A stretch of DNA of 64,000 nt from Spinactinospora alkalitolerans (GCF_013408795.1 NZ_JACCCC010000001.1:2046001-2110000), one strand, 5' to 3'. Positions 1 to 11,650 are shown, numbered from the stretch's first letter. Translations and numbers: made by a program. Notes: generated from the sequence alone by a model not told the origin.

Positions 1-2877
<2,877 letters not shown>

Positions 2878-2916
2878 CGCAGGGCCTCCCACGAATATGT
2901 CGGAAACGTTACCGGG

Positions 2917-2945
2917 AAGCTACCGAGGGTCCCGACGTTCTGCAA
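2917..2945 (-). promoter_or_regulatory. Putative pullulanase promoter with MalR-like motif on the -35 box
   Basis: On the minus strand TTGCAG (2945-2940) and TAGCTT (2922-2917) are separated by exactly 17 nt. The -35 box lies inside CTTGCAG, the motif I recall for the Streptomyces maltose regulator MalR/Reg1. A near-palindrome GGAAACGTTACC with the LacI-family AACGTT core lies at 2902-2913, over the expected transcription start. Assignment to a regulator is inference. Confidence 0.5.
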
Positions 2946-3078
2946 GGCTTTGCTGTAATTTTCTGAAAACCTGGCAAGGGTGCGGGTGCTGCTTCCCGGA
3001 CGCGGCGGGGCGCGAGCAGGGGAGGGGCCCGCGGACCGGAGAGTGCGGCCGCTGATCCGGATCCCACCGCACGGCCGG

Positions 3079-3980
3079 TCACCGGCTCAGCCACCGGTAG
3101 CGGCGCACGGACAGAGGGGCGAAGACCGCGATGAGCAGCAGCGGCCAGACGACGGCCAGTAGCACCGGGTGCTGCGCCGCCCAGGATTGGCCGCCCATCG
3201 CGGCGGGGTTGCCGAACAGCTCCCTGGCCGCGTTCACCGTGGCCGACAGCGGGTTCCACTCGGCGATCGCGCCGAGCCGGTCCGGCAGCATCGCGGGGGC
3301 ACGAAGGTGCTCGACAGCGAGGAGAGCGGGAACGCCAGCGGCCAGACGACCATGCCCGCTGCGGCCGGGGTGGGCACGAGCAGCCCCAGGTAGACGGCCA
3401 CCCAGGTGAGCGCGAACCGCAGCAGCAGGAACAGGCCGACGGCCAGCAGTCCCTCACCCGGCCCCGCGGCCCACCGCCAGCCGATCAGCAGGCCGCAGAC
3501 GATCATCACGGCCATCTCCAGCACGGCCCGGAGCATGTCGGCGGTGACGCGTCCGGTCACCGGCGCGGAGCGGGCCATGGGCATGGCCGGGAACCTGCTG
3601 ATGACGGCCCTGTCGGTGTCCTGGGCCACGCCGGTGGCGGTCGCCCCGACCCCCATCAGCATGGTCATGCCGACGATGCCGGGCACGAGGAACTCCCGGT
3701 ACCCGTCCTCGCCGGGGATCGCCATCGCGCTGCCGAAGACGTAGCCGAACAGCAGCACCATGACGATCGGCATCGCCAGGCCGATGACGACCTCGAAGGG
3801 CTCGCGGACCGCGTGCACCAGGCCGCGGCCGGCCGGGGTAGCCGACGGCGGCCGGCGCGGCCGCGGTCCGCGGCTGTTTCGCGTGCGGGGCGCAGGGTAG
3901 CTGGAGTCCAGTCCCCCGATTCCTCCCCGCTCCAGGTCACAACGGATCGCGGTGCCGTACCGCGCAGTGGTGCGCCGCAT
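3079..3980 (-). pseudogene. ABC-2 type (DrrB-like) transporter permease, frameshifted
   Basis: Two adjoining reading frames together encode a drug-exporter type ABC-2 permease. The first (from 3980) holds membrane segments and the family block around FVPP. At the G-run 3295-3299 the frame changes, and the other frame continues with the expected 'AEWNPLSATV' block to a TGA at 3079. One extra base would restore FVPP-A-MLPD, so this is a one-base deletion or a sequencing error at the homopolymer. The N-terminus before 'GRGLVHAVREP' is Arg/Pro-rich and unlike a normal permease start. There is no ATP-binding partner beside it, unlike the intact permease at 21839-22663. A decayed remnant is most likely. 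Confidence 0.7.
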
Positions 3981-4048
3981 CGGCGCTCACCGCCGAGAAC
4001 GGGGAGGTCCGGAGCGGCCGACGGCAGCAGCGGGGATCGGAGAGCGCA

Positions 4049-4753
4049 GTGGCGGACCTGGACCACGTCGCACGGCTGCTCGCCGCGGCGCTGGAGGAGG
4101 TCGGCGCCGGGGCGCGGCCGGGCCCCGAGCGGCTCTGCCGGGCCTGCTCGCTGCTCCTGCCGGTGGACGGTGCCGCGATCTGCCTCGTGGGCGACACGGG
4201 CAGGCGGGAGATGCTGTGCGGCGGCGACGCGCTCTCGACGCGCCTGGAGGACCTGCAGTTCATGCTCGGCGAAGGTCCCTGCGTCGACGCCTTCTCCTCG
4301 GGGACCCCGGTCGTCGCGGCCGACCTGGCCGCGTGCGGCGACCGCTGGCCGGCCTTCGCCCCCGAGGCCGTGGAGCTGGGGGCCGGGGCCGTTTACGCGC
4401 TGCCCCTGACGATCGGCGCGATCCGGATCGGCGTGCTGGACCTGTACCGCCGGACGCCGGCGGAGCCGACGGGCGAGCAGTCGGGGCGGCTGCTCGACCT
4501 CGCCGGCGTCATCGGGGCGCCCCTCCTGGCCGAGCTGAGCTTCACCGACGACCCCGAGAGCGGCCCGCACCCGCTGGATCAGGCCGTCGGCTGCCCGGAG
4601 ATCCACCAGGCCACCGGCATGATCCTGGTCCAGCTCGGCGTCACGGCTGAGGAGGCCCTGACCCGGCTGCGCGCCCACGCCTTCGCGCACGGCCGCTCAA
4701 CGCGCGAGGTGGCCCGCGACGTCGTGGCCCGGCGGCTGCGCTTCACCGAATGA
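4049..4753 (+). CDS. GAF and ANTAR domain regulator
   Basis: A 234-residue cytoplasmic regulator. Residues ~15-155 form a GAF sensor domain ('GEGPCVDAFSSGTPVVAADL' is the typical actinobacterial GAF block). Residues ~170-230 form an ANTAR domain with the block 'IHQATGMILVQLGV' and the ending 'TREVARDVV'. ANTAR domains bind paired RNA hairpins and cause antitermination. The GTG start at 4049 follows a GGAGA sequence. It lies just before the convergent SigB/F-type sigma factor, so a stress-response role is plausible, but the target RNAs cannot be named from this window. Confidence 0.88.
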   Translation: MADLDHVARLLAAALEEVGAGARPGPERLCRACSLLLPVDGAAICLVGDTGRREMLCGGDALSTRLEDLQFMLGEGPCVDAFSSGTPVVAADLAACGDRWPAFAPEAVELGAGAVYALPLTIGAIRIGVLDLYRRTPAEPTGEQSGRLLDLAGVIGAPLLAELSFTDDPESGPHPLDQAVGCPEIHQATGMILVQLGVTAEEALTRLRAHAFAHGRSTREVARDVVARRLRFTE

Positions 4754-4805
4754 ATGAGCCGCCAGGCCACCACGGCGCGGCGGGACGCGGCCGGGACGCG
4801 GCTTC

Positions 4806-5648
4806 CTAGTCCTCGCCGCCTGCCAGCTCCTCGCGCAGCCGCCGCAGCGTCTTCGACAGCACCCGGGAGACCTGCATCTGCGACACGCCCACGGTGGCGG
4901 CGATCTCGCTCTGGGTCTTGTTGCCGAAGAACCGCAGCAGCAGCATGCGCCGGTCCCTCGCGGGCAGCACGGTGAGGGCGTGCTTGAGGGCCTCGCGGTC
5001 CACGACGTTCTCCAGGTCGCCGTCGCGCTCGCCGATCGTGTCGCCCAGAGAGATCTCCTCCTCGGCCTCGCCCTGGGGGGCGTCCAGGGACAGGGCGCTG
5101 TAGGCGGCCGAGGCGTCCATCAGTTCCAGCGTGGCGTCCACGTCGAGCTCCAGCGCGTCGGCGATCTCCCGCACCTTCGGGCTGCGCCCGAGCCGCTGGG
5201 TCAGCTCCATGGTGGTCCGGTTGAGTTCGGAGCGCCTCTGCTGGTGCACGCGCGGCACCCGCACGGCCCAGGTGTTGTCGCGGAAGTAGCGCTTCAGCTC
5301 GCCGGTCACCATCGGCAGCATGTAGGAGACGAAGGGCCTGCCGTAGTCGGGGTCGAAGCCGCGGATGGCCTTCATCAGGCCGAGCATGGCGACCTGCCGC
5401 AAGTCGTCCACCGGCTCGCCGCGGTTGCGGTAGTGGTCGGCCAGCCGGCGCACCCGGGGCGCGTGCATCTGCACGATCCTGCTGCGGAGCGCTTCGCGGG
5501 CCGGAGAGGACTCGGGCAGGTCGGCTAGGGCCGCGAGGATCTCCTCGGCGCCGGCTTCGGACGGGACCGGAACCCGGGAGAAGCCGTCGGCCTCGCGCGT
5601 CGCGGTCGTCGTGGCGGACGGAAGGGAAAGGGTGTCGAGCGTGGTCAT
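4806..5648 (-). CDS. SigB/SigF/SigG-type alternative RNA polymerase sigma factor
   Basis: A 280-residue sigma-70 protein of the SigB/F/G group. Region 2 covers ~62-130 ('DDLRQVAMLGLMKAIRGFDP' and 'MVTGELKRYFRDN'), region 3 ~140-190 ('TQRLGRSPKVREIADAL'), and region 4 ~215-275 with the helix-turn-helix 'SEIAATVGVSQMQVSRVL'. This class directs stress and development regulons and is usually held by an anti-sigma factor; no RsbW or RsbV gene is next to it here. The ATG start at 5648 has GGGAG about 9 nt upstream. The first 30 residues are a variable Ser/Thr-rich tail. Which paralogue it is cannot be told from one copy. Confidence 0.9.
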   Translation of the reverse strand: MTTLDTLSLPSATTTATREADGFSRVPVPSEAGAEEILAALADLPESSPAREALRSRIVQMHAPRVRRLADHYRNRGEPVDDLRQVAMLGLMKAIRGFDPDYGRPFVSYMLPMVTGELKRYFRDNTWAVRVPRVHQQRRSELNRTTMELTQRLGRSPKVREIADALELDVDATLELMDASAAYSALSLDAPQGEAEEEISLGDTIGERDGDLENVVDREALKHALTVLPARDRRMLLLRFFGNKTQSEIAATVGVSQMQVSRVLSKTLRRLREELAGGED

Positions 5649-6096
5649 GACGCGAACTCCCTCGTCACGGGGGCGTGCTGCCGTCTTTGCTGGTCGCGAC
5701 GGATCACGTCACCGGCCACGGCGCGCTCGGGCGTCCGCGGTGCACGGAACCGGGCCGCGATTCGACGGGGGAGTAGCCGTCGGTTCCGCGTTCGTGCAGC
5801 TTAGGACGTGACTGTCGGACCTTGAGGCCGCGCTTCCGGACCTGGTGTGGCCTTTTCCGTGACTCAGGCGGTCAAACATCGGTGGCGGCGGATTTCATCG
5901 GCGGAAGTCACTCCGGCGCACCGATTCCTCATCGAAACGCCTGCTCAGCGGATAGAAATCTACGCTGTACAGGTGATCGTTCTTCAGAAATCCCGCACCG
6001 GCTCCGCCTCGGGCGCGCACGGTGTGCTTCGACGGCGTCGGCGCCCGCAGCGGAGCGGCCGTGGCGGCGGAGCCGGGCCGCTCTCTTCAGGTCTCT
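5649..6096. other. Intergenic region upstream of the sigma factor, no gene seen
   Basis: About 450 bp, clearly less GC-rich around 5870-5990, with no credible gene on either strand. It must contain the sigma factor promoter. A TAAGCT hexamer on the minus strand (5804-5799) is a possible -10. I could not find a convincing GTTT/GGGTA autoregulatory SigB-type promoter. A 10-bp inverted repeat (CGGCTCCGCC at 5999-6008 and its complement at 6066-6075) lies downstream of the 6097-6429 gene and may act as a weak terminator. Confidence 0.4.
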
Positions 6097-6429
6097 TCAG
6101 GAGTTGCCGTCGACGATGTCGGGGGCGTAGTACTCGTCCACCGGCACCGGACCGCGATAGCCCTGGCACATGCACTTGCGGTAGGAGCCGCTGTTCTCCC
6201 CGGTCCAGCGCCCCGGGATCACCACCTGGGCCTGGCAGATCCTCTTCTCCGCGTCGTGGAAGACGAGGTGGTGGCCGCAGCCGCACATCGGCTGGGGCGT
6301 GCGCGGCGGGGCGGTCACGGCCTGGTGCTGCTGCGGCTGCCGCCCGGACCGGCGGTTGGGCAGCACCCGGCCGACGAGAACGCCGCCGAGTGCGATCGCC
6401 GCGCCGATGACCAGACTCACGGGGTCCAT
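6097..6429 (-). CDS. Small membrane-anchored protein with Cys/His cluster
   Basis: A 110-residue protein of unknown function. Residues 4-22 form one hydrophobic N-terminal segment (signal anchor), followed by a basic, Gln-rich linker. A compact C-terminal domain carries CGCGHHLVFHD (~49-59), then single Cys residues and 'KCMCQG' (~84-89). Paired C-x-C plus His residues suggest a small zinc site. The ATG start at 6429 is the natural one, placing the hydrophobic segment at the N-terminus. Neighbours give no functional clue. Confidence 0.7.
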   Translation of the reverse strand: MDPVSLVIGAAIALGGVLVGRVLPNRRSGRQPQQHQAVTAPPRTPQPMCGCGHHLVFHDAEKRICQAQVVIPGRWTGENSGSYRKCMCQGYRGPVPVDEYYAPDIVDGNS

Positions 6430-6476
6430 ACGCCCTACCGCCCTCCACTCGTGCCGCCGTCATCATTGTGACCCAT

Positions 6477-7439
6477 TCATCCGCCGGAAAGGTTCCCCCG
6501 GCGGCGCTTTTCAGGGGGGAATCGCAACGGCGCGGCGGGACCGGCCCGCCGGGGCTCCCCGGCCGCGCGGCCGGTTCCGTTCCCGGTCGCCTCCGCGCGC
6601 AGTCCCTTCAGCGTCGCCACGTCGGCGGCGTGCGGGCCGGCCGGTCCCGGAGTCTCCAGGGTGATCGGCACCCCGGCGCTGACCGGGTGGCGGAACAGCT
6701 CGGCGAACGGTTCGGCGCCGATGCGGCCGGAGCCGATGTTGGCGTGCCGGTCCTTGTTGCTCGCGCACGGCGCCTTGGAGTCGTTGGCGTGCACGAGACG
6801 CAGCCGCCGGGCCCCCGCGACCTCGCCGAACCGGTCCAGCATCGCGGCCATGCCCCCCGGGGTGGAGATGTCGTGCCCCGCGGCGAAGGCGTGCGCGGTG
6901 TCCAGGCACACCGCCGCCTTCGGGTGCCACTCCAGCGCCGCGAGGTAGGGCCCGAGGTCGTCCACTGTCGCGCACAGCACCCGGCCCTGCCCGGCCATCG
7001 GCTCCAGCAGGACCTGGGGCGCGTCGGCGGCCAGGTCCTCCAGGACCGGCAGCAGGCGCGAGCGCATCCGCTCCAGGCCCTCGGCCCGGCCGCCCCGCAC
7101 AGCGGACCCGGTGTGCACCACCACGCCGCGCGCCCCGATCTGCGCGCCGCGCAGCAGCGCGTGCCGTACCGTCGCGACCGACTTGGCGGCCACCTCGGCG
7201 TCGGGGGAGCCGAGGTTGACCAGGTAGGGGGCGTGGATGAAGACCGGGAGGCCGCCGCGTTCGCGCAGCAGCGCGTCCTGCCGGGGGTCGCCGGGCGAGG
7301 CGGCCCAGCCGCGCGGGTTGGTGACGAACACCTGGATGGCCTCGGCGCCGATCTCGGCGGCATAGGGCAGGCCGCGGGCTGCGAGGCCGCCGGAGACGGG
7401 AACGTGCGCCCCGACGGGCGAAACGGGTGGATCGGTCAT
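6477..7439 (-). CDS. nfo: Deoxyribonuclease IV (AP endonuclease family 2)
   Basis: A cytoplasmic base-excision repair enzyme that cuts DNA 5' to abasic sites, using a three-metal centre in a TIM barrel. The 320-residue product shows the family blocks in order: 'VGAHVPVSGGL' near the start, HAPYLVNL, VVHTGS, LEPMAG, LDTAHAFAAGHD, and HANDSK followed by DRHANIGSG. The start is the ATG at 7439 because the VGAH block then begins about nine residues in; a longer frame upstream lacks similarity. The last 30 or so residues form a basic Pro/Arg tail beyond the usual ~280-residue core. It is divergent from the small membrane protein at 7555. Confidence 0.93.
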   Translation of the reverse strand: MTDPPVSPVGAHVPVSGGLAARGLPYAAEIGAEAIQVFVTNPRGWAASPGDPRQDALLRERGGLPVFIHAPYLVNLGSPDAEVAAKSVATVRHALLRGAQIGARGVVVHTGSAVRGGRAEGLERMRSRLLPVLEDLAADAPQVLLEPMAGQGRVLCATVDDLGPYLAALEWHPKAAVCLDTAHAFAAGHDISTPGGMAAMLDRFGEVAGARRLRLVHANDSKAPCASNKDRHANIGSGRIGAEPFAELFRHPVSAGVPITLETPGPAGPHAADVATLKGLRAEATGNGTGRAAGEPRRAGPAAPLRFPPEKRRRGNLSGG

Positions 7440-7554
7440 GGTCGGTTCCAAGCCTACGGGCACGCGGCCGGTGCCCGGCCGGTGCGCGTGAGTAGCACGC
7501 CGCGGGAACCTGAGTATCCGGACGCATGTTCCGGCGCCCGCCGGGCAGCAGGAT

Positions 7555-7962
7555 ATGGCCATGACGCTCACACGCCGTCTCGCTCCCAATCCCCGCCACA
7601 TCACCTACGGGATCGTCGTCGGGGGCTGCGCGGCCTTCGTGGTGTCCCTGCTCGCCACGGGGCTGTCCCGGCTGGTCCAGGCCCTGTTCCCCACCCCCGA
7701 CGCCAACATCGGGCTGGGGATCGCGCTGCTGGCGTTCACGGCCGTCGTCGCGCCGTCGCTGATCTGGTTCGCGCTGCGGCGGCTGCGCGTCCCGCACGCC
7801 GGTCCGGTCGCGGTGCTGGTCTTCGCGGCCTACCTGGTGATGCCGTTCCTCCCGTTCGCGCCGTCGGCCGGGATCGTCGTGGGGACGGTGTTCATCGGCT
7901 TCTTCACCGGAGTCGCCGTCTACCTGCTCGGGTGCCTCGCCGGCACCGGCGAGCCCCGGTGA
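7555..7962 (+). CDS. Small four-helix membrane protein of unknown function
   Basis: A 135-residue hydrophobic protein with four likely membrane segments (about 18-38, 50-72, 84-99 and 104-127) joined by short loops, with a basic N-terminus (RRLAPNPRH) that should stay inside. I do not recognise a family. The ATG at 7555 follows a weak AGCAGGA sequence; the in-frame ATG at 7561 is an alternative. It is divergent from nfo with about 115 bp between them and converges on the LURP-one-like gene. Confidence 0.7.
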   Translation: MAMTLTRRLAPNPRHITYGIVVGGCAAFVVSLLATGLSRLVQALFPTPDANIGLGIALLAFTAVVAPSLIWFALRRLRVPHAGPVAVLVFAAYLVMPFLPFAPSAGIVVGTVFIGFFTGVAVYLLGCLAGTGEPR

Positions 7963-7981
7963 GGGACCCCGAGGTGCGGCG

Positions 7982-8500
7982 CTACTCCTCGCCGTCCTCG
8001 TCCTCCTCCTCGTCGTCGGTCATGGCGTCCACGCAGACGGCGACGCTCAGGACCAGCGCGGGGTCGCCGCCGGCGTCGGTGCGGTGGGTGTTGACGTCCA
8101 CGGCGTAGGTGTCGAGGATCCGGAACCACTTCCGGGAGATGTGCGCGATCGGGCCGCCGTCGTCGCCGATGACGTACTCCTTGCCGAGGAAGTCGCCGGT
8201 GATCTCCCACTCGCCGCCGTCGGCGAGTTCGACGACCAGCTTGTCCTTGATCGGGTTGAACAGGCGCTTGCGGACCGTGGCCGCGGTCTCGCCGCCGCGT
8301 TCGATCCGCATCGCGTCGCGGAGGCTGAACATCCGCTTGCGGATCACCGCGATCTCGTTGCCGTCCATGTCCTTCAGCTCGAACGTCTCGCGCAACCGCA
8401 GCGCCTTGCCGTCCACGAGGAACACGCGCTCCCCGTTCTCGTCCTCGACCCAGTAGTCGTCACCGATGTCGAACACGCGCTCCCGAACCAGGAACTTCAC
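7982..8500 (-). CDS. LURP-one-related (YxjI/DUF567) family protein
   Basis: A 172-residue protein of the tubby-like LURP-one-related fold. The typical opening 'FLVRERVFDIGDDYWVEDE' is followed by repeated beta-strand signatures: 'LRLRETFELKDMDG', 'IRKRMFSLRDAMRI' and 'ISRKWFRILDTYAV'. The C-terminus is an unusual run of acidic residues (DDEEEDEDGEE). The start is the GTG at 8500 with GGAG just upstream; GTG 8506 is also possible. The family may bind lipid or act as a scaffold, but no biochemical role is established for bacterial members that I can cite. It is divergent from nif3. Confidence 0.8.
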   Translation of the reverse strand: MKFLVRERVFDIGDDYWVEDENGERVFLVDGKALRLRETFELKDMDGNEIAVIRKRMFSLRDAMRIERGGETAATVRKRLFNPIKDKLVVELADGGEWEITGDFLGKEYVIGDDGGPIAHISRKWFRILDTYAVDVNTHRTDAGGDPALVLSVAVCVDAMTDDEEEDEDGEE

Positions 8501-8743
8501 GGCCACTCCACTCCATCGTCGATTCGACCCGCCGGTCAGGTCCGGCGGGTCGGCCGAGGACGACGCTATTGGACTGCGGCGGCTCCTGACCATCCCCGGA
8601 CGCGGCCGGAAACGGCGGGGCCCGCCCCGCGGCGACCAGCGGGTGCGCCCCGCGAAGCCGGCCTCGCCCAGTGCCCGCGGCAGCGCCGGCACCGCGCGGT
8701 CGAGCGGGACGTCGATGCCGTGCCGGTCGGCGGCGCGAACCGT

Positions 8744-8757
8744 TAACCTGCGGTCCG
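8744..8757 (+). promoter_or_regulatory. Leaderless-type -10 element before the Nif3-family gene
   Basis: TAACCT at 8744-8749 is followed by 7 nt and the GTG start at 8757, with no ribosome binding site. This spacing puts the transcription start on or next to the start codon. Confidence 0.5.
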
Positions 8758-9638
8758 TGACCACTTCACTCGCATCTCCGACTTCGCCGGCACCCCCGAC
8801 CCTGGCCGAGGTGACCGCCGCGTTCGAGCGGCTCTACGATCCGGCCTGGGCCGCCTCCTGGGACGCGGTGGGACTGGTGTGCGGGGACCCGGGGCAGCCG
8901 GTGCGCAGGATCCTGTTCGCGGTCGACCCCGTCGCCGAGGTCGTCGACGAGGCCGTGTGCATCCAGGCCGACCTCGTCATCACCCACCACCCCCTGCTGC
9001 TGCGCGGGGTGCACAGCGTCGCCGCCACCACCCCCAAGGGGCGGCTGGTGCACCGCCTGATCGGGTCGGGGACCGCCCTCTACACCGCGCACACCAACGC
9101 CGACACGGCCGCCCCGGGCGTCTCCGACGCGCTGGCCGCCGCGGTCGGGCTCACCGGCGGACTGCGCCCCCTCGACCCCGACCCGGGCGACCCCGAGGGG
9201 CGCCGCGGCATCGGCCGCATCGGCACCCTGCCCGAGCCGATGACGCTGCGCGCGTTCGCCGAGCAGGCGGCGGCCGGGCTGCCGGCAACGGCGGCCGGCG
9301 TCCGCGTCTCCGGTGACCTGGAGCGCCCCGTCCGCACCGTCGCGGTCTCCGGCGGCGCCGGGGACTCGCTGCTGGGAGCGGCCCGCGCGGCCGGCGTCGA
9401 CGTCTTCCTCACCTCCGACCTGCGCCACCATCCGGCCTCGGAGTTCGCCGAGCACGGCGACGTCGCCCTGGTCGACACCGCCCACTGGGCGAGTGAATGG
9501 CCGTGGCTCGCCGACGGGGCGTCCCGGCTGGCGAGCGCGCTGGGCGGCCGAGCGACTAACGTGGATGTCCGCGTGTCCGCGCTCGTCACCGACGCCTGGT
9601 CGCAGACGTTCGGTGCTCCGGACAGCACCGCGCCGTGA
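8757..9638 (+). CDS. Nif3-like dinuclear metal centre hexameric protein
   Basis: A 293-residue Nif3/YqfO family protein. Family members form toroidal hexamers with a two-metal site, and GTP cyclohydrolase I-like activity has been proposed for some. Metal-ligand motifs visible are THHPLLL (~81-87), HTNADTA (~112-118) and the C-terminal block 'DTAHWASEWPW' (~239-249) with the conserved HxxxE. The GTG at 8757 is chosen because the homologous part begins at 'TLAEVTAAFE' and no in-frame upstream start has a ribosome binding site. It heads a compact group with the zinc-ribbon protein and the RNase H fusion, an order I recall from many actinobacteria. Confidence 0.9.
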   Translation: MTTSLASPTSPAPPTLAEVTAAFERLYDPAWAASWDAVGLVCGDPGQPVRRILFAVDPVAEVVDEAVCIQADLVITHHPLLLRGVHSVAATTPKGRLVHRLIGSGTALYTAHTNADTAAPGVSDALAAAVGLTGGLRPLDPDPGDPEGRRGIGRIGTLPEPMTLRAFAEQAAAGLPATAAGVRVSGDLERPVRTVAVSGGAGDSLLGAARAAGVDVFLTSDLRHHPASEFAEHGDVALVDTAHWASEWPWLADGASRLASALGGRATNVDVRVSALVTDAWSQTFGAPDSTAP

Positions 9639-9687
9639 CCGATCCAGCCGCCGTCCCCTTCTCGTCGCCACAAGGAACTGAGGACAA

Positions 9688-10437
9688 GTGAAAGCCGATC
9701 CCGTCCACCAGATGCGCCTGCTGGACCTCCAGGAGCTCGACAGCGCGCTGGGCCGCCTGGCGCACCGCGCCCGCACCATTCCCGAAATCGCCGAGGTCCA
9801 GCGCCTGGACGCCCGGTTGAGCGAACTGCAGGACCAGTTGGCCGCCGCGCAGACCCGTCTGGGCGACCTCGACAGGGAGCAGCGCAAGGCCGAGTCCGAC
9901 GTCGACCAGGTGCGCACCCGCGCCGAGCGCGACGCCCGGCGGCTGGAGGCCGGCCAGGTCTCCTCGCCCAGGGAGCTGGAGGGCCTGCAGTCCGAGATCG
10001 CGTCGCTGCGGCGCCGCCAGGGCGAGCTGGAGGAGATCGTCCTGGACGTCATGGAGCGGCGCGAGGAGGCCGAGACCCGCCGCGCCGACCTGGAGAAGGA
10101 GCAGGAGGCCGCCGCCGAGGAGCGTTCGGCGGCCGAGGAGCGGCGCTCCACGACGGCGGGCGAGATCAAGGACGAGGAGGCCGCCGCGGCCGAGCGGCGC
10201 ACCCGCGTCGCCGAGGAGATCCCCGCCGATCTGCTCGCCCTCTACACCAGACTGCGCGACCAGTACAGCGGGGTCGGCGCCGCCGCGCTGCGCTACGGCC
10301 GCTGCGAGGGCTGCAAGCTGGCGCTGAGCACCGCCGAGCTCAGCGAGATCCGCGTCGCCCCCTCCGACGAGGTGCTGCGCTGCGAGGACTGCCGGCGCAT
10401 CCTGGTCCGCACGACCGAGTCGGGGCTGCAGGCGTGA
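9688..10437 (+). CDS. Zinc-ribbon, coiled-coil protein (CdsZ/DUF164 type)
   Basis: A 249-residue cytoplasmic protein. Residues ~30-185 are almost continuous heptad-rich coiled coil, very rich in Glu, Arg and Ala. Residues ~205-245 hold a C4 zinc ribbon with CEGC (~209-212) and CEDC (~231-234). It matches the family usually annotated as 'C4-type zinc ribbon domain protein', a neighbour of Nif3 in many bacteria. The ATG-less frame begins at GTG 9688, 49 bp after nif3, with AACTGAGGA upstream. The function is unproven; it may bind nucleic acid or act in translation or metal handling. Confidence 0.85.
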   Translation: MKADPVHQMRLLDLQELDSALGRLAHRARTIPEIAEVQRLDARLSELQDQLAAAQTRLGDLDREQRKAESDVDQVRTRAERDARRLEAGQVSSPRELEGLQSEIASLRRRQGELEEIVLDVMERREEAETRRADLEKEQEAAAEERSAAEERRSTTAGEIKDEEAAAAERRTRVAEEIPADLLALYTRLRDQYSGVGAAALRYGRCEGCKLALSTAELSEIRVAPSDEVLRCEDCRRILVRTTESGLQA

Positions 10438-10468
10438 GCGCGGCCGCGACCGGGCGGGGAGGGCGCGG

Positions 10469-11638
10469 GTGACTCGGCGGCTCATCATCGAGGCCGACGG
10501 CGGGGCCCGGGGCAATCCGGGGCCCGCGGGTTTCGGCGCCGTGGTCCGCGACGCGGCCTCCGGTGAGGTGCTCGCCGAGGTGGCGGAGCCGATCGGGCGG
10601 GCCACCAACAACGTCGCCGAGTACCGGGGGCTGATCGCGGGCCTGACCGCCGCGGCCGGGATCGACCCGCAGGCACGGGTCGAGGCCCGCATGGACTCCA
10701 AGCTCGTGGTGGAGCAGATGTCGGGCCGGTGGCGGATCAAGCACCCGGACATGCAGCCGCTGGCCCGCCGGGCGCACGAGGTCGCCTCGGGGCTGGGCGG
10801 GGTGGACTACACCTGGGTGCCCCGGGCGCAGAACGCGCACGCCGACCGGCTCGCCAACGAGGCCATGGACGCCGCGGCCGAGGGCCGCACGCCGTCGCGG
10901 GGCCCGGCCGCGCGTCCGCAGGAACCGGGGGAGGGGCCGGAGGAGGAGCCGGAGGGGGCCGGTTCCCTGCCGCCGGCGCCGGCGTCCCCGGCCGTCGGCT
11001 GGGGCCACCCCGACACCGCGCCCACCCGGCTGGTCCTGCTCCGGCACGGGCAGACCCCCCTGTCGGTGGAGCGGCGTTTCGCCGGCAGCGGCGACATCGA
11101 GCTCACCGGGACCGGCCACGATCAGGCGCGGGCCGCCGCCCACCGGCTCGCCGGGCGCGGGATCGACGCGATCGTCTCCTCGCCGCTGCGGCGCACCCGT
11201 GAGACCGCCCAGTACGCGGCCAAGGAGCTGTCGCTGGAGGTCGAGATCGACGACGACCTGCGCGAGACCGATTTCGGCGCGTGGGAGGGGCTGACGTTCG
11301 CCGAGGCGCGCGAGCGCTGGCCGGAGGAGCTCGACCGCTGGCTGGCCGACCCGGAGACCGCGCCGCCCGGGGGAGAGAGCTTCGCCGCCGTGGCCCGCAG
11401 GGTCGCCGCGGCCAGGGAGCGGCTGCTGGCGCGGCACGCGGGCGGGTCGGTGCTCGTCGTCAGCCACGTGACGCCCATCAAGGTGCTGGTGCAGCAGGCC
11501 CTGCTCGCGCCGGTCCAGGCGCTGTACCGGATGCACCTCGACGTCGGCTGCCTGTCGGAGGTCGACTGCTTCAGCGACGGTCCGATGCTGGTCCGCTCCC
11601 TCAACGACACGGCCCATCTCGACCCGCTCGCCGGGTAG
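10469..11638 (+). CDS. Bifunctional RNase HI / histidine phosphatase fusion
   Basis: A 389-residue fusion. Residues 1-~135 are RNase HI with the active-site Asp in 'IEADGGARGNPGP', the Glu in 'NVAEYRGL', 'MDSKLVVEQM' and the C-terminal Asp in 'NAHADRLAN'. A Pro/Glu-rich linker (~140-185) leads to a histidine phosphatase/CobC-like domain with LRHGQT (His ~192) and 'VSHVTPIKVL'. The architecture is that of mycobacterial Rv2228c, for which RNase H and acid phosphatase activities are reported. The first domain degrades RNA in RNA:DNA hybrids; the second may act on alpha-ribazole phosphate. It starts at GTG 10469 after GGGAGGGCGCGG, 31 bp behind the zinc-ribbon gene and just ahead of rnpB. Confidence 0.92.
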   Translation: MTRRLIIEADGGARGNPGPAGFGAVVRDAASGEVLAEVAEPIGRATNNVAEYRGLIAGLTAAAGIDPQARVEARMDSKLVVEQMSGRWRIKHPDMQPLARRAHEVASGLGGVDYTWVPRAQNAHADRLANEAMDAAAEGRTPSRGPAARPQEPGEGPEEEPEGAGSLPPAPASPAVGWGHPDTAPTRLVLLRHGQTPLSVERRFAGSGDIELTGTGHDQARAAAHRLAGRGIDAIVSSPLRRTRETAQYAAKELSLEVEIDDDLRETDFGAWEGLTFAEARERWPEELDRWLADPETAPPGGESFAAVARRVAAARERLLARHAGGSVLVVSHVTPIKVLVQQALLAPVQALYRMHLDVGCLSEVDCFSDGPMLVRSLNDTAHLDPLAG

Positions 11639-11650
11639 AATCGTCGTCTG

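Noticed and set aside
5859-5890. GTTTGA and a following GGAAAA as an autoregulatory SigB/F promoter on the minus strand
   Set aside because: The second half does not match GGGTA and the leader would be over 200 nt.
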